DNA of 64,000 nt, taken from the NCBI RefSeq assembly GCF_011355085.1, contig NZ_VXCP01000013.1, positions 1-64,000 on the forward strand. The letters are read 5' to 3'. Positions within the stretch are counted from its first letter, which is position 1. Every line of letters starts with the position of its first letter. This document shows, in pieces, positions 30,400 to 42,652 of the stretch. Source of the DNA: Pseudomonas akapageensis (GTDB lineage: Bacteria > Pseudomonadota > Gammaproteobacteria > Pseudomonadales > Pseudomonadaceae). Under the pieces are notes generated by a model that saw only the letters and a program-made list of their open reading frames with translations, did not search any database and had not been told where the DNA came from. Position numbers and translations under genes: made by a program.

Positions 30400-30679
30400 C
30401 GGGCATCCTTACTTCAGGCGGGGCAGATGCAAGCATTCTGGCGCCGCGAACGCCCCACTTGCAAGGCGCAATACGCCAATGCAGCAACAAGTCGGGTAAT
30501 GCGTATAAGCCGATAACTTCAAGCAATCTTTCGCAATTAATAACGCATCCGGCCGATCGTGCCTAAACTCCAGACTGCGCGGCTGGATAAATAGCCGACC
30601 CGCTCTGGCGTGGACCTTTGCAGGGTGCGCCAATCAACCCTGACCCCTTTGGCTTGTACATTCAAAAGAGAGCAAAGTT

Positions 30680-31168
30680 ATGAAACGGATTCTTCTGGGT
30701 ACTCTGTTCACCGCGGTTTCGATCAATGCCATGGCGCAGGCGCCCGGCGGGCCGGACTGCGGTTGGGGCAACATGCTGTTCGAAGGCCAGCGTGGCACCC
30801 CGGCTCACTTCCTTGCATCCACAACCAACGGCACCTCCGGCAACGCCACGTTCGGCATGACCTCCGGCACCAATGGCTGCGCCACCAATGCCGCGCTGAC
30901 CTATGGTGGCAAATCCTGGTTCGCCATGAATGGCATGATGAACGAACTGTCCGAGGACATGGCCAAGGGCCAGGGCGAAGCGCTGACCACCTATGCCGTC
31001 GTGCTCGGCGTGGCACCGGAAGATCGTGCCCATTTCGCTGCGGTCACCCATGAACACTTCCAGGAAATCTTCAAAACCGCCGATGTGACCGCTGACGATG
31101 TACACAGCAACACAATGGCAGTCCTGAAAAACGACCCGCGCCTGGCGAAATATGCGACCCAGGCTTAA
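30680..31168 (+). CDS. DUF3015 family secreted protein
   Basis: A 162-residue protein with a Sec signal (MKRILLGTLFTAVSINAMAQ) and the DUF3015 core: GPDCGWGNMLFEGQRG, then SGTNGC, then ALTTYAVVLGVAP. Two Cys probably form a disulfide in the periplasm. Function unknown. It is followed after 88 nt by the DUF4105 gene on the same strand, and the two are often neighbours in Pseudomonas. Confidence 0.9.
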   Translation: MKRILLGTLFTAVSINAMAQAPGGPDCGWGNMLFEGQRGTPAHFLASTTNGTSGNATFGMTSGTNGCATNAALTYGGKSWFAMNGMMNELSEDMAKGQGEALTTYAVVLGVAPEDRAHFAAVTHEHFQEIFKTADVTADDVHSNTMAVLKNDPRLAKYATQA

Positions 31169-31256
31169 TCTCGGGCTGCCCGCCCCTACCGGGGCGGGAC
31201 TTTCCCGACAGCAGCACCTGTATTTGCTTGCCATTTCCTGGACCTAGTTGCCGAAC

Positions 31257-33110
31257 ATGCTCAAACGCCTTGCCTACCTGGCGCTCAGTGCCTGCGCCTC
31301 GCTTCATGCTGCACCCCATGTCGACAACGCACGTTTGCAGCAACTGGCCGACTCGCCGTACTGGATCTCGCTGGGCCACTACGAAACCGGCAAGCTCGGC
31401 GGCTGGCGCAGCTATGTCAGCGACCCGAAGTTCTTTCTGGCGGCCGATGGCGCCCAGCATCCCGACCAGGAGCTGAGCGCCACCCTGCAGGCGCTCTATG
31501 CCCCGGTGAGCCTCGGCGATCAACACGCCCAATGCGTCTATCCAGCACGCACCCGCTGGCTACGGGAACAACTGCAGCTCAATGACCTGCCGGTGGTGGA
31601 CTGCAAGGAATTCAAACAGTGGTACAAGGACGTCTCGCCCCACAGTGCTGTCATGATTTTCCCGGCGGCCTACCTGAACAGTCCCTCATCGATGTTCGGC
31701 CATACCCTGTTGCGTATCGATCAGGCAGAGGTACAGCGCGACAACACCGCCCTGCTCAGTTATGCGGTCAACTTCGGCGCTTTCATCGAAGGCAACGACA
31801 ACAGCATTCTCTATGCCTGGAAAGGGCTGATGGGCGGCTACCCGGGCCTGTTCGCCCTGGTCCCCTATCAGGAAAAGCTTTCGGAATACCGCAGCCTGGA
31901 AAACCGCGACCTGTGGGAATACCGCCTCAATCTCACGCCGGAAGAAACCGGGCGGATGGTCGAGCATATCTGGGAGCTCAAGCAGATCCGCTTCGACTAC
32001 TTTTTCTTCGATGAAAACTGCTCCTACCGCCTGCTCGAATTGCTCCAGGTCGCCCGCCCGGGCCTGGACCTGACCTCGCAATTCCAGCTCACGGCCATCC
32101 CCACCGACACCGTCAAGGCCGTAAAACAAGCGGGCCTGGTGGAGAAGATCGATTACCGTCCTTCCCGCGAGCGCGAATTGCTCAGCCGGGCCGAGCCCCT
32201 GAGCGATGACGAACAGCACTGGGTACTGAAACTCAGTGCCGACACCGGGCTGCTGCAATCACCCGAGTTCATCGCGCTGCCCGCCGAGCGGCGCGCCTTG
32301 ATCCAGGATGCCGCCTATCGCCTGGAGCGCTACCGTGCCAACGGCCAGGAGCGTGACCCGGCACGCACTCAGCGCAGCTTCGAACTGCTGCGCGCGATCA
32401 ACAAGAACCCACCGCCAGCGTTGCAGATAACCCCGCCCGGCCTGCCCGAAGATGGCCATGATTCGCGCACCTGGCAACTGGGCGTCGGCAGCCGGGATGA
32501 TCGCACCTTTGCAGAATATGGGCTGCGCATGGCCTATCATGATCTCAACGACAACGCCTACGGTTTCCCCCTGGGCGCGCAGATCGAGATCCTCCAGCTC
32601 AAGCTGCGCCAGTATGAAGGCAATGACTGGCAGGTCCAGCAACTGGACCTGGCAACCATTCGTTCGCTGACGCCGCGCAACGATCTGCTGCAACCCTGGT
32701 CGTGGCAGGTGGCTGGCGGGCTGGAACGGGTTCTGGGCAAACACGGTGACGAAAATCTGGTCTCCCATGTCAATGGCGGCGCCGGTGGCACCTGGAAGCT
32801 CGACGATGAGTTGCTGGGCTTTGCCCTCGGCACCGTGCGAGTCGAACACAATAACGACTTCGCCGCCTTCATCGCCCCGGCCGCCGGCTTCAATACCGGC
32901 CTGCTCTGGCGCAATACCTTGGGTAACCTGAGTCTGGAGGCCAAAGGCGATTACTTCACCAACGGTGAAATACGCCGCAGCCTGAGCTTGAATCAGCAGT
33001 GGGAGTTGTCCAGGAATCTTGGCCTGCGCCTGAGCGCCGCGCGTGAGTTCAGCCAGCTGACCTCACCGATTAATGAGGTAATGCTCGAGCTCAAGTGGTA
33101 TCACTATTAA
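31257..33110 (+). CDS. DUF4105 family envelope protein
   Basis: A 617-residue secreted protein with a signal peptide ending LHAAPH. The N-terminal periplasmic part (about 130-260) is the DUF4105 (Lnb-type) domain, with SSMFGHTLLRID, FFFDENCSYRLLELL and QEKLSEYRSL. The C-terminal half (about 400-617) has alternating patterns expected for a beta-barrel and ends KWYHY with a terminal aromatic, which suggests outer-membrane insertion. ATG 31257 is preferred to the TTG at 31248. Function unknown. Confidence 0.85.
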   Translation: MLKRLAYLALSACASLHAAPHVDNARLQQLADSPYWISLGHYETGKLGGWRSYVSDPKFFLAADGAQHPDQELSATLQALYAPVSLGDQHAQCVYPARTRWLREQLQLNDLPVVDCKEFKQWYKDVSPHSAVMIFPAAYLNSPSSMFGHTLLRIDQAEVQRDNTALLSYAVNFGAFIEGNDNSILYAWKGLMGGYPGLFALVPYQEKLSEYRSLENRDLWEYRLNLTPEETGRMVEHIWELKQIRFDYFFFDENCSYRLLELLQVARPGLDLTSQFQLTAIPTDTVKAVKQAGLVEKIDYRPSRERELLSRAEPLSDDEQHWVLKLSADTGLLQSPEFIALPAERRALIQDAAYRLERYRANGQERDPARTQRSFELLRAINKNPPPALQITPPGLPEDGHDSRTWQLGVGSRDDRTFAEYGLRMAYHDLNDNAYGFPLGAQIEILQLKLRQYEGNDWQVQQLDLATIRSLTPRNDLLQPWSWQVAGGLERVLGKHGDENLVSHVNGGAGGTWKLDDELLGFALGTVRVEHNNDFAAFIAPAAGFNTGLLWRNTLGNLSLEAKGDYFTNGEIRRSLSLNQQWELSRNLGLRLSAAREFSQLTSPINEVMLELKWYHY

Positions 33111-33186
33111 ATGGTCGTAATCAGGTATCCAGTGAAACTTAATGCCTGTCAGCATGGCCAAAACCTCCATCAACGGATGAATTGCC

Positions 33187-33681
33187 ATGAGCCGAGCTTT
33201 CGTCAATGAAGAACAGGCTGCCGCCCTGGCCGACCTACCGGTGGAGCGGCACGTCAGCGATCAGCCCAATTACGTCACTGCAGCGGGCCTGGCCCAGTTG
33301 CACGCGCGTTTCGCGCAACTGCGTGCACAACACGACGAACAGGTCGCCCGCGGCGAACAGGCTGACAAGCAGCGCCTGGCCGACATAGATCGAGACCTGC
33401 GCTACTTTAGCCAGCGCTTGCAGAGCGCACAGGTGGTCGCCCCGGCGACCTCCACCGAACGGATCCAGATAGGCAGCTGGGTGACCTATGCCGATGCCGA
33501 CAGCACCGAGCACAAGGTACAGTTGGTCGGGGAAGACCAGGCCGACACCCACGGCGGCCTGATCAACTGGGCCTCGCCACTGGGCCGTGCGCTCTTGGGT
33601 GCCGGCCCTGGCGATGAAGTGCTGTGGAAGCGCCCTGCCGGCGATCAACTGATCGAAGTGATCGCCGTCGAGCCCGAGTGA
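33187..33681 (+). CDS. GreA/GreB family elongation factor
   Basis: A 164-residue protein with an N-terminal coiled-coil (about 30-80, QLHARFAQLRAQHDEQVARG) and a C-terminal GreA/GreB domain (GSWVTYADADSTEHKVQLVG; GRALLGAGPGDEV). Such factors insert into the RNA polymerase secondary channel. The acidic tip residues needed for cleavage of backtracked RNA are not clear here, so it may be a GreB-like or regulatory paralogue. It ends 1 bp from the gdhA stop, tail to tail. Confidence 0.85.
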   Translation: MSRAFVNEEQAAALADLPVERHVSDQPNYVTAAGLAQLHARFAQLRAQHDEQVARGEQADKQRLADIDRDLRYFSQRLQSAQVVAPATSTERIQIGSWVTYADADSTEHKVQLVGEDQADTHGGLINWASPLGRALLGAGPGDEVLWKRPAGDQLIEVIAVEPE

Positions 33682-33682
33682 C

Positions 33683-35068
<1,386 letters not shown>

Positions 35069-35166
35069 TTATCAATTCGAATCGCACTGCAACAGTGCAA
35101 AATGTCGTTTTTATGAAATTAAATGGTGCATTTATGTAAATGTATACATTCTGGTCACCGGCCCCT

Positions 35167-35267
35167 TGTAGCCGCTGCCGCAGGCTGCGCTCGCCTGCGA
35201 AGCGGGCGCAGACCGGCTAAAACAGGAGGTCCTGCGGACCTCAGCGCAGCCTGCGGCAGCGGCTACA
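35167..35267. repeat. Long inverted repeat (GCTGCCGCAGGC-type REP pair)
   Basis: Two perfect 25-bp inverted arms (35167-35191 and 35243-35267, each containing GTAGCCGCTGCCGCAGG or its complement) flank a 51-bp spacer that itself contains the hairpin GAGGTCC/GGACCTC. The same arms occur at 59533-59609 in opposite order. It is a second REP family, distinct from the TCGCTGGCAAGCCAGC type. Confidence 0.9.
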
Positions 35268-35282
35268 GGTGATCCAAGCTCC

Positions 35283-35313
35283 AAAAAGAAACGGGACCCG
35301 AAGGCCCCGTTTC
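35283..35313 (-). terminator. Intrinsic terminator of ettA
   Basis: An 11-bp stem with one mismatch (GAAACGGGGCC/GGTCCCGTTTC on the minus strand, 4-nt loop TTCG) is followed by TTTTTGG. It lies about 20 bp after the ettA stop. Confidence 0.82.
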
Positions 35314-35332
35314 AGTGCAAAAACCCGAAGAT

Positions 35333-36997
35333 TTATGCCAGTTTCTTGTGCCGCACACGGTGCGGCTGCGATGCTGCATCGCCAAGACGCTTCTTGCGAT
35401 CGGCTTCGTACTCGGTGTAGTTGCCTTCGAAGAACACCGCCTGCGAATCGTCTTCGTAAGCCAGGATGTGCGTTGCCACGCGGTCCAGGAACCAGCGATC
35501 GTGAGAGATCACAATGGCGGCGCCCGGGAAGTCGAGCAAGGCTTCTTCCAGCGAACGAAGGGTTTCGACGTCGAGGTCGTTGGACGGTTCGTCGAGGAGC
35601 AGGACGTTGCCGCCTTCTTTCAGGGTCAGGGCCAGGTGCAGGCGGCCACGCTCACCACCGGACAGGTCCTTGACGAACTTCTGCTGGTCGCCGCCCTTGA
35701 AGTTGAAACGGCCAACGTAGGTACGCGACGGGATCTCGTAGTTACCGATGCGGATCTGGTCGGAACCGTCGGAAATCTGCTGGAACACCGTCTTGCTGCC
35801 GTCCAGGTCGTCACGGCTCTGGTCGACGCAGGCCAGTTGCACGGTTTCACCGATTTCGATCGAACCCGAATCCGGTGTTTCCTTGCCCATCAGCATGCGG
35901 AACAGGGTCGACTTACCGGCACCGTTACCACCGATCACGCCGACGATGGCGCCTTTGGGCATGGCGAACGACAGGTTGTCGATCAGCACGCGATCGCCAT
36001 AACCCTTGGAGACGTTCTTGAACTCGATGACCTTGTCACCCAGGCGTGGACCGGCCGGGATGTAGATCTCGTTGGTTTCGCTGCGCTTCTGGAATTCCTG
36101 CGATTGCATTTCTTCGAAGCGCTGCAGACGTGCCTTGGACTTGGACTGACGAGCCTTGGCACCTTTGCGCACCCACTCCAGTTCGTCCTTCATGGCTTTT
36201 TCATGAGCGGTCTGCTGCTTGGATTCCTGGGCCAGACGATCGGACTTGGCTTCAAGCCAACCCGAATAGTTGCCCTCGTAAGGAATACCCGCGCCGCGGT
36301 CGAGTTCCAGAATCCAGCCAGCGACGTTGTCCAGGAAGTAACGGTCGTGGGTGATCGCTACCACGGTGCCCGGGAAGTCATGGAGGAAGTGCTCCAGCCA
36401 GGCCACCGAGTCGGCGTCCAGGTGGTTGGTCGGTTCGTCGAGCAGCAGCATGTCCGGAGCCGACAGCAGCAGGCGGCACAGGGCGACCCGGCGCTTCTCG
36501 CCACCGGACAGGTGTTCGACCCGGGCATCCCAGGCTGGCAGGCGCAGCGCATCGGCGGCGACTTCCAGTTGGCGCTCCAGGTTGTGACCGTCGCTGGCCT
36601 GCAGGATGGCCTCGAGTTTGGCCTGTTCGGCAGCCAGCTTGTCGAAGTCGGCATCAGGGTCGGCGTAGGCCGCATAGACTTCGTCCAGGCGTGCCTGAGC
36701 GTCCTTGATGACGCTGACCGCTTCCTCTACGACTTCACGGACCGTCTTGTTCGGGTCCAGTACCGGCTCTTGCGGCAGGTAGCCGACATTGAGCTCGGGC
36801 ATCGGCCGGGCTTCGCCGTCGAATTCCTTATCGACGCCCGCCATGATTTTCAACAGGGTGGATTTACCCGAGCCGTTCAGGCCGAGCACGCCGATCTTGG
36901 CGCCTGGAAAGAACGACAAGGAGATGTTTTTCAAAATTTCCCGCTTCGGCGGAACAACTTTGCTCAGCCGATGCATGGTGAATACGTATTGAGCCAT
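35333..36997 (-). CDS. ettA: Energy-dependent translational throttle protein EttA (ABC-F)
   Basis: EttA is an ABC-F ATPase that binds the ribosomal E site and gates the first peptide bond according to ATP/ADP. The 554-residue product has two ABC domains: Walker [10 protein letters not shown] (39-47) and GGNGAGKST, signatures [11 protein letters not shown] and [11 protein letters not shown], Walker [12 protein letters not shown] and [11 protein letters not shown]. The arm and the inter-domain linker of the EttA type are present and there are no membrane helices. Length matches E. coli EttA (555 aa). Confidence 0.96.
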   Translation of the reverse strand: MAQYVFTMHRLSKVVPPKREILKNISLSFFPGAKIGVLGLNGSGKSTLLKIMAGVDKEFDGEARPMPELNVGYLPQEPVLDPNKTVREVVEEAVSVIKDAQARLDEVYAAYADPDADFDKLAAEQAKLEAILQASDGHNLERQLEVAADALRLPAWDARVEHLSGGEKRRVALCRLLLSAPDMLLLDEPTNHLDADSVAWLEHFLHDFPGTVVAITHDRYFLDNVAGWILELDRGAGIPYEGNYSGWLEAKSDRLAQESKQQTAHEKAMKDELEWVRKGAKARQSKSKARLQRFEEMQSQEFQKRSETNEIYIPAGPRLGDKVIEFKNVSKGYGDRVLIDNLSFAMPKGAIVGVIGGNGAGKSTLFRMLMGKETPDSGSIEIGETVQLACVDQSRDDLDGSKTVFQQISDGSDQIRIGNYEIPSRTYVGRFNFKGGDQQKFVKDLSGGERGRLHLALTLKEGGNVLLLDEPSNDLDVETLRSLEEALLDFPGAAIVISHDRWFLDRVATHILAYEDDSQAVFFEGNYTEYEADRKKRLGDAASQPHRVRHKKLA

Positions 36998-37267
36998 GGA
37001 AAACCTAGCGTCAGTGACAGATGAAGAATGCGCGAGACAGGTCCTGGGAGCTGGAGCTCCCGCGTGGAGGCCAAAGCTACCGGAATGCGCGGGACAGGGC
37101 AAACGGCCGACGAACAGCGCTGGCACTTTGCCACACTTCAAGGCATGCTAGCCGCCCTTCGGGCGTCCAGCTTATAGTGCGCCATTGCACTCAGCCGACC
37201 GAACCTCGCCCGGCATGAACACGCTCCATTCTACCTGCCACAGCCCGTCATTCCGCAGGATCACAGT

Positions 37268-40200
37268 TTGACCGAACTCACTCAGCCGTCATCCCTGCGC
37301 ACCTCAAGCAACGCGTCAGGCTCGCCGTTGCGCGGCTCATTGAAAGGCGCGCTGGCCGTCCTGGTGTTGCTGCTGCTCGCATTGCTGTTGTGGCAGGTGA
37401 TCGACCAGTTCCGGCATACCCAGACCCACCAGCGCCAACAACGCATCGATCACACGATCGAACTTGCCGAGCACATCAGCCTGAACATGGCCCTGAATGC
37501 CCAGATCGGCATGAGCCAGATCCTCGCAGCAGTGCAACCGGTATCGATCGACGCCCTGCACCCGGTATTGCCCGAACTGCGCAGCCTGGCCTGGATAGAC
37601 AGCAGTGGCCGGATTATCCGCGACAGCCTGCCCGGCAGTCCCGACAATATGGCCATAGGCGCCTTGCTCCAGCGCAGTGCCGGTCAGCCTTATTACTACG
37701 GCAATGCCGAAGATGGCTCGCTCGTCTATCTGTTGCTGCGCCACCCCATTGATGCGACGAACGGTTACTGGTTGTTGCGTTTGGCACCGAGCTTTTACAC
37801 CCGCCTGAGCCGCGAGCTCGACCGCAGCAGCAAACTCCAGTGGCAGCTGGAAAGCCGTCAGACCCAAGGGGTTATCAGCCGCAGCAATGAAGGTCAGCCG
37901 AGCCCCTCTTCATTGGCAGGCGATGAGCAGGCCCAGAGCATTCTGGTCTCGACCTTGATCAACAGCGACTGGCAATTGCGCGGCCTGTTCGATGCCAACC
38001 GCGCCCAACTGAAACTGCTGCCTGCCCTGATCGGCAAATGCCTGTTGGGTCTGCTTTGCGCACTGCTGCCGCTGCTGGCACTACTGGGCATGCGCAAGCG
38101 CCATCGGGCCTTGCAGGAAGGGCGCAGACGTTATCAGGATATCTTCGAAGGAACCGGTGTCGCCCTTTGCGTGCTTGATCTCTCCAGCCTGCTGGATTTT
38201 CTCGAGGTCAATCATCTGCAAACGAGCCAGGACCTCGACCTTTGGCTGCAGCACAACCCCGGTCAGCGCAAGAGCCTGCTGCGCGCAGTGAAAATCACCG
38301 AGGTCAATCAGGTCGCCTTGCAATTGCTGGCGGTGGATTCCTGCGAAGGCGCATGGAAGTCGCTGATCGAAGGCTGCCCGATGGATGTCGGTGGTATCGG
38401 TTACCGGTTGATCGAAACCCTCCTCGCGCGTCAGGGCCAGCTGGAGCTTGAGATCAAGCTGCAAGACGCCAACGGCCATGATCAGCATCTTTGGCTGATG
38501 GTCCGCTTCCCCGAAGATCGCTGCGATTACCGGGCGATCATCCTCAGCATCAGTGACATTACCAGCCGCAAGCGGGTCGAGTTGTCACTGCTCGAGCGGG
38601 AAGGCTTCTGGTCGGATGTGGTACGCACCGTACCCGATCACCTGTATGTGCAGGATGTCCTCAGCCAGCGCATGATCTTCAGCAACCACCATCTGGGGCA
38701 GACGCTGGGCTACAAGCGCGAAGAACTGCAACGGATGGGCGAGTACTTCTGGGAAATCCTGCTGCACCCCGAAGACGCCGAGCATTATCACCGGAGCCGC
38801 CAACAGCAGCGCCTCAGTGGTCATGCACAGCTGCTGCAATGCCAACTGCGCTTTCGCCACAGCGACAGGAGCTGGCGGCGCTTCGATGTCCGCGAACAGG
38901 CCCTGGCCCGCGACAGCAATGGCCAGGCAATCCGTATCATTGGCGTGGCCAAGGATGTCACCGACCAGATCGAAGCCAGTGAATCGTTACGCGACAGCGA
39001 ACAGCGTTACCGCATGCTCGCCGAGAGCATCAGCGATGTGATCTTCTCCACCGACAATGCGTTGAAGCTCAATTACGTCAGCCCCTCGGTACAGACCGTA
39101 CTCGGCTATGAGGCAGACTGGATATTCGACAACGGCTGGCAGAGCACCATCGCCAACCCGGCCCAACTGACCGGTATCCGTGACCTGATCGAACGGGTCA
39201 GCCGTACGCTGGGCAAACCCGAGCAACTGGCTGCGCTGCGCCAGCAGATACCGACCCAGCTGTTCGTGTTCGACTGCCTGCGCGCCGATGGCCGCAAAAT
39301 CCCGATCGAACTGCGCCTGGTACTGGTCTGGGACGAGCATGGCGCCTTCGAAGGTATCCTCGGCGTTGGCCGCGACATCAGCCAGCAACGCCGCGCGGAA
39401 AAAGACCTGCGCATGGCCGCAACGGTATTCGAGCACTCGACCTCGGCCATCCTGATCACCGACCCCGCCGGCTACATCGTCCAGGCCAACGAAGCGTTCA
39501 GCCGGGTCAGCGGGTACGCTGTCAGCCAGGTACTCGACCAGTTGCCGAACATGCTGACCGTCGATGAGCATCAGGAATCCCATCTGCGCTACGTCCTCAA
39601 GCAGCTACATCAACGCGGCAGCTGGGAGGGCGAAGTCTGGCTCAAACGACGCAGCGGCGAGCACTATCCGGCCTGGGTCGGCATCACCGCCGTGTTCGAC
39701 GACGAAGGCGACCTGGCCAGCTATGTGTGTTTCTTCAGCGACATCAGCGAACGCAAGGCCAGTGAACAACGCATTCACCGCCTGGCTTATTACGATGCCC
39801 TGACCCACCTGCCCAACCGCACGCTGTTCCAGGACCGCCTGCATACCGCGCTGCAGCACGCCGAGCGGCAGAAGTCCTGGGTGGTGCTGATGTTCCTGGA
39901 CCTGGACCGTTTCAAGCCGATCAACGACTCCCTCGGCCACGCCGCCGGCGACCGCATGCTCAAGGACATGGCCACGCGCCTGCTGGGCTGCGTGCACGAC
40001 GACGACACCGTGGCGCGCATGGGCGGCGACGAATTCACCCTGTTGCTGCAACCGCGCGCAACCCGGGAAATGGCCCTCAACCGGGCGATCAATGTCGCCG
40101 AGCAGATCCTCGCCAGCCTGGTCAGACCCTTCGTGCTGGAGAACCGCGAATTCTTTGTCACCGCCAGTATCGGCATCGCCCTCAGCCCGCAGGATGGCAA

Positions 40201-41095
40201 CGAGCTGAGCCAGTTGATGAAGAACGCCGACACCGCGATGTACCACGCCAAGGAGCGTGGCAAGAACAACTTCCAGTTCTACCAGGCCGACATGAACGCC
40301 AGTGCCCTGGAACGCCTGGAGCTGGAAAGCGACCTGCGCCATGCCCTTGAGCAGAAAGAGTTCATTCTCTATTACCAGCCGCAGTTCAGCGGCGACGGCA
40401 AGCGCCTGACCGGCGCCGAGGCCCTGCTGCGCTGGCGTCATCCGCGTCGCGGGCTGGTCCCGCCGGGAGACTTCATCCCGGTACTCGAAGAGCTTGGCCT
40501 GGTGGTCGATGTCGGCGACTGGGTGCTCAGCGAAGCCTGCCGCCAGCTCAATGCCTGGCGCCTGGCCAATGTGAAGGTGCCGAAGGTCTCGGTGAACATT
40601 TCCGCCCGGCAGTTTTCGGACGGGCAACTGGGTACGCGCATCGCCACCATTCTCAAGGATACCGGCCTGCCGCCGGAGTGCCTGGAGCTGGAGCTGACCG
40701 AAAGTATCCTGATGCGCGAGGTCCACGAGGCCATGCAGATTCTCGACAGCCTTAAGGTCCTGGGCTTGAGCATTGCGGTCGATGACTTCGGTACCGGCTA
40801 CTCCTCGCTCAACTACCTCAAGCAATTCCCGATCGATGTGCTGAAGATCGACCGCACCTTCGTCGACGGCCTGCCCGAAGGCGAGCAGGATGCGCAGATC
40901 GCCCGCGCCATCATTGCCATGGCCCACAGCCTGAACCTGGCCGTGATCGCCGAAGGCGTGGAAACCCAGGACCAGCTCGACTTCCTGCGCGAACACGATT
41001 GCGATGAGGTGCAAGGGTACCTGTTCGGGCGGCCGATGACGGCCAGGCGGTTCGAGGCGCAGTTCAGTAATGAAGCGTTGTTCATGCTCGAATAA
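37268..41095 (+). CDS. morA: Membrane-bound PAS-GGDEF-EAL regulator MorA
   Basis: A 1275-residue cyclic-di-GMP enzyme. Order: a membrane helix near 28-48, a periplasmic region to about 250, a second helix near 258-278, several PAS/PAC units (about 300-840, with SISDVIFSTDNALKLNYVSPS and FEHSTSAILITDPAGYIVQA), GGDEF at 919-923 and EAL at 1051-1053 with ELTESIL and DDFGTGYSSLNYLK. Both catalytic motifs are intact. The RxxD inhibition site before GGDEF reads HDDD, so product inhibition may be lost. The start appears to be TTG at 37268 (AGGA upstream). The morA/glyA neighbourhood is the same as in P. aeruginosa, where MorA controls motility and biofilm. Confidence 0.92.
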   Translation: MTELTQPSSLRTSSNASGSPLRGSLKGALAVLVLLLLALLLWQVIDQFRHTQTHQRQQRIDHTIELAEHISLNMALNAQIGMSQILAAVQPVSIDALHPVLPELRSLAWIDSSGRIIRDSLPGSPDNMAIGALLQRSAGQPYYYGNAEDGSLVYLLLRHPIDATNGYWLLRLAPSFYTRLSRELDRSSKLQWQLESRQTQGVISRSNEGQPSPSSLAGDEQAQSILVSTLINSDWQLRGLFDANRAQLKLLPALIGKCLLGLLCALLPLLALLGMRKRHRALQEGRRRYQDIFEGTGVALCVLDLSSLLDFLEVNHLQTSQDLDLWLQHNPGQRKSLLRAVKITEVNQVALQLLAVDSCEGAWKSLIEGCPMDVGGIGYRLIETLLARQGQLELEIKLQDANGHDQHLWLMVRFPEDRCDYRAIILSISDITSRKRVELSLLEREGFWSDVVRTVPDHLYVQDVLSQRMIFSNHHLGQTLGYKREELQRMGEYFWEILLHPEDAEHYHRSRQQQRLSGHAQLLQCQLRFRHSDRSWRRFDVREQALARDSNGQAIRIIGVAKDVTDQIEASESLRDSEQRYRMLAESISDVIFSTDNALKLNYVSPSVQTVLGYEADWIFDNGWQSTIANPAQLTGIRDLIERVSRTLGKPEQLAALRQQIPTQLFVFDCLRADGRKIPIELRLVLVWDEHGAFEGILGVGRDISQQRRAEKDLRMAATVFEHSTSAILITDPAGYIVQANEAFSRVSGYAVSQVLDQLPNMLTVDEHQESHLRYVLKQLHQRGSWEGEVWLKRRSGEHYPAWVGITAVFDDEGDLASYVCFFSDISERKASEQRIHRLAYYDALTHLPNRTLFQDRLHTALQHAERQKSWVVLMFLDLDRFKPINDSLGHAAGDRMLKDMATRLLGCVHDDDTVARMGGDEFTLLLQPRATREMALNRAINVAEQILASLVRPFVLENREFFVTASIGIALSPQDGNELSQLMKNADTAMYHAKERGKNNFQFYQADMNASALERLELESDLRHALEQKEFILYYQPQFSGDGKRLTGAEALLRWRHPRRGLVPPGDFIPVLEELGLVVDVGDWVLSEACRQLNAWRLANVKVPKVSVNISARQFSDGQLGTRIATILKDTGLPPECLELELTESILMREVHEAMQILDSLKVLGLSIAVDDFGTGYSSLNYLKQFPIDVLKIDRTFVDGLPEGEQDAQIARAIIAMAHSLNLAVIAEGVETQDQLDFLREHDCDEVQGYLFGRPMTARRFEAQFSNEALFMLE

Positions 41096-41102
41096 CGTGG
41101 CG

Positions 41103-41175
41103 CCTGCATCGCTGGCAAGCCAGCAGAGGTCTGTATTGAAAACCCTGTGGGAGCTGGCTTGCCAGCGATGAGGCC
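41103..41175. repeat. Inverted pair of REP elements
   Basis: Units ATCGCTGGCAAGCCAGC and GAGCTGGCTTGCCAGCGATG face each other over a 34-bp spacer between morA and glyA. Confidence 0.85.
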
Positions 41176-41286
41176 GGAACAGATGCGTGAAGCCCGTTTA
41201 TCTGCCACATGACGTCCTTTCATATGCCAGATAAAACCCGATGGGTTAGAATGCCCCCCTTTTCTGCCCGATCCTTGAGGACCGCC

Positions 41287-42540
41287 ATGTTCAGCCGTGA
41301 TTTGACACTCGCCAAGTACGACGCCGATCTCTTTGCCGCTATGGAGCAAGAAGCTCAGCGCCAGGAAGAGCACATCGAGCTGATCGCCTCGGAAAACTAC
41401 ACCAGCCCAGCCGTCATGGAAGCCCAGGGCTCCGTGCTGACCAACAAGTACGCCGAAGGCTACCCAGGCAAGCGCTACTACGGCGGTTGCGAATACGTCG
41501 ACGTGATTGAGCAGCTGGCTATCGACCGCGCCAAGGAACTGTTCGGCGCCGACTACGCCAACGTCCAGCCACACGCAGGTTCGCAAGCCAACAGCGCCGT
41601 TTACCTGGCCCTGCTGCAAGCCGGCGACACCATCCTGGGAATGAGCCTGGCCCACGGCGGTCACCTGACTCACGGCGCCAGCGTTTCCTCCTCGGGCAAG
41701 CTGTACCACGCTGTCCAGTACGGCATCGACAGCAACGGCCTGATCGACTACGACGAAGTCGAGCGCCTGGCGGTCGAGCACAAGCCGAAAATGATCGTGG
41801 CCGGTTTCTCCGCCTACTCGCAGGTGCTGGACTTCCCACGCTTCCGCGCTATCGCCGACAAGGTCGGTGCCTACCTGTTCGTTGACATGGCTCACGTAGC
41901 CGGTCTGGTCGCCGCTGGCGTCTACCCGAACCCGGTGCCATTCGCCGACGTGGTCACCACCACCACCCACAAGACCCTGCGCGGTCCACGTGGCGGCCTG
42001 ATCCTGGCTCGCGCCAACGCCGACATCGAGAAGAAGCTGAACTCCGCCGTATTCCCGGGTGCCCAGGGCGGCCCGCTGGAACACGTGATCGCGGCCAAGG
42101 CCGTGTGCTTCAAGGAAGCGCTGCAGCCTGAGTTCAAGGCTTACCAGCAACAAGTAGTGAAAAACGCCCAGGCCATGGCCGGCGTATTCATCGAGCGCGG
42201 TTTCGACGTGGTTTCCGGCGGTACCCAGAACCACCTGTTCCTGCTCTCTCTGATCAAGCAGGAAATCTCCGGTAAAGACGCCGACGCCGCCCTGGGTCGC
42301 GCCTTCATCACCGTGAACAAGAACTCCGTGCCAAACGACCCACGTTCCCCGTTCGTGACCTCCGGCCTGCGTTTCGGCACCCCAGCGGTCACCACTCGTG
42401 GCTTCAAGGAAGCAGAGTGCAAGGAACTGGCTGGCTGGATCTGCGACATCCTGGCCGACCTGAACAACGAAGCGGTGATCGACGCCGTTCGCGAGAAGGT
42501 CAAGGCCATCTGCGCCAAGCTGCCGGTATACGGCGCTTGA
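41287..42540 (+). CDS. glyA: Serine hydroxymethyltransferase
   Basis: A PLP enzyme that converts serine and THF to glycine and methylene-THF. The 417-residue product has the PLP lysine in [16 protein letters not shown] and starts [16 protein letters not shown]. The ATG at 41287 has GAGGA 8 nt upstream, and the family length is 417. Pseudomonas species often carry more than one glyA; this copy is the one next to morA. A terminator follows. Confidence 0.97.
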   Translation: MFSRDLTLAKYDADLFAAMEQEAQRQEEHIELIASENYTSPAVMEAQGSVLTNKYAEGYPGKRYYGGCEYVDVIEQLAIDRAKELFGADYANVQPHAGSQANSAVYLALLQAGDTILGMSLAHGGHLTHGASVSSSGKLYHAVQYGIDSNGLIDYDEVERLAVEHKPKMIVAGFSAYSQVLDFPRFRAIADKVGAYLFVDMAHVAGLVAAGVYPNPVPFADVVTTTTHKTLRGPRGGLILARANADIEKKLNSAVFPGAQGGPLEHVIAAKAVCFKEALQPEFKAYQQQVVKNAQAMAGVFIERGFDVVSGGTQNHLFLLSLIKQEISGKDADAALGRAFITVNKNSVPNDPRSPFVTSGLRFGTPAVTTRGFKEAECKELAGWICDILADLNNEAVIDAVREKVKAICAKLPVYGA

Positions 42541-42559
42541 TAGCGGTTGCTTGAAATGA

Positions 42560-42591
42560 AGAAGCCCGGCTCTTGCGCCGGGCTTTTTTTT
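42560..42591 (+). terminator. Intrinsic terminator of glyA
   Basis: A perfect 7-bp stem GCCCGGC/GCCGGGC with a 6-nt loop is followed by eight T residues. It ends about 50 bp after the glyA stop. Confidence 0.92.
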
Positions 42592-42652
42592 GCTGCTGTT
42601 TACCCGCTCAACAACTACAGCACGTTGCTCGGTTTAACACCCACAAGAAGCT

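Noticed and set aside
27997..30516. Open frame of 839 residues opposite the Lon-like protease
   Set aside because: Antisense shadow; the sense frame has complete catalytic motifs.
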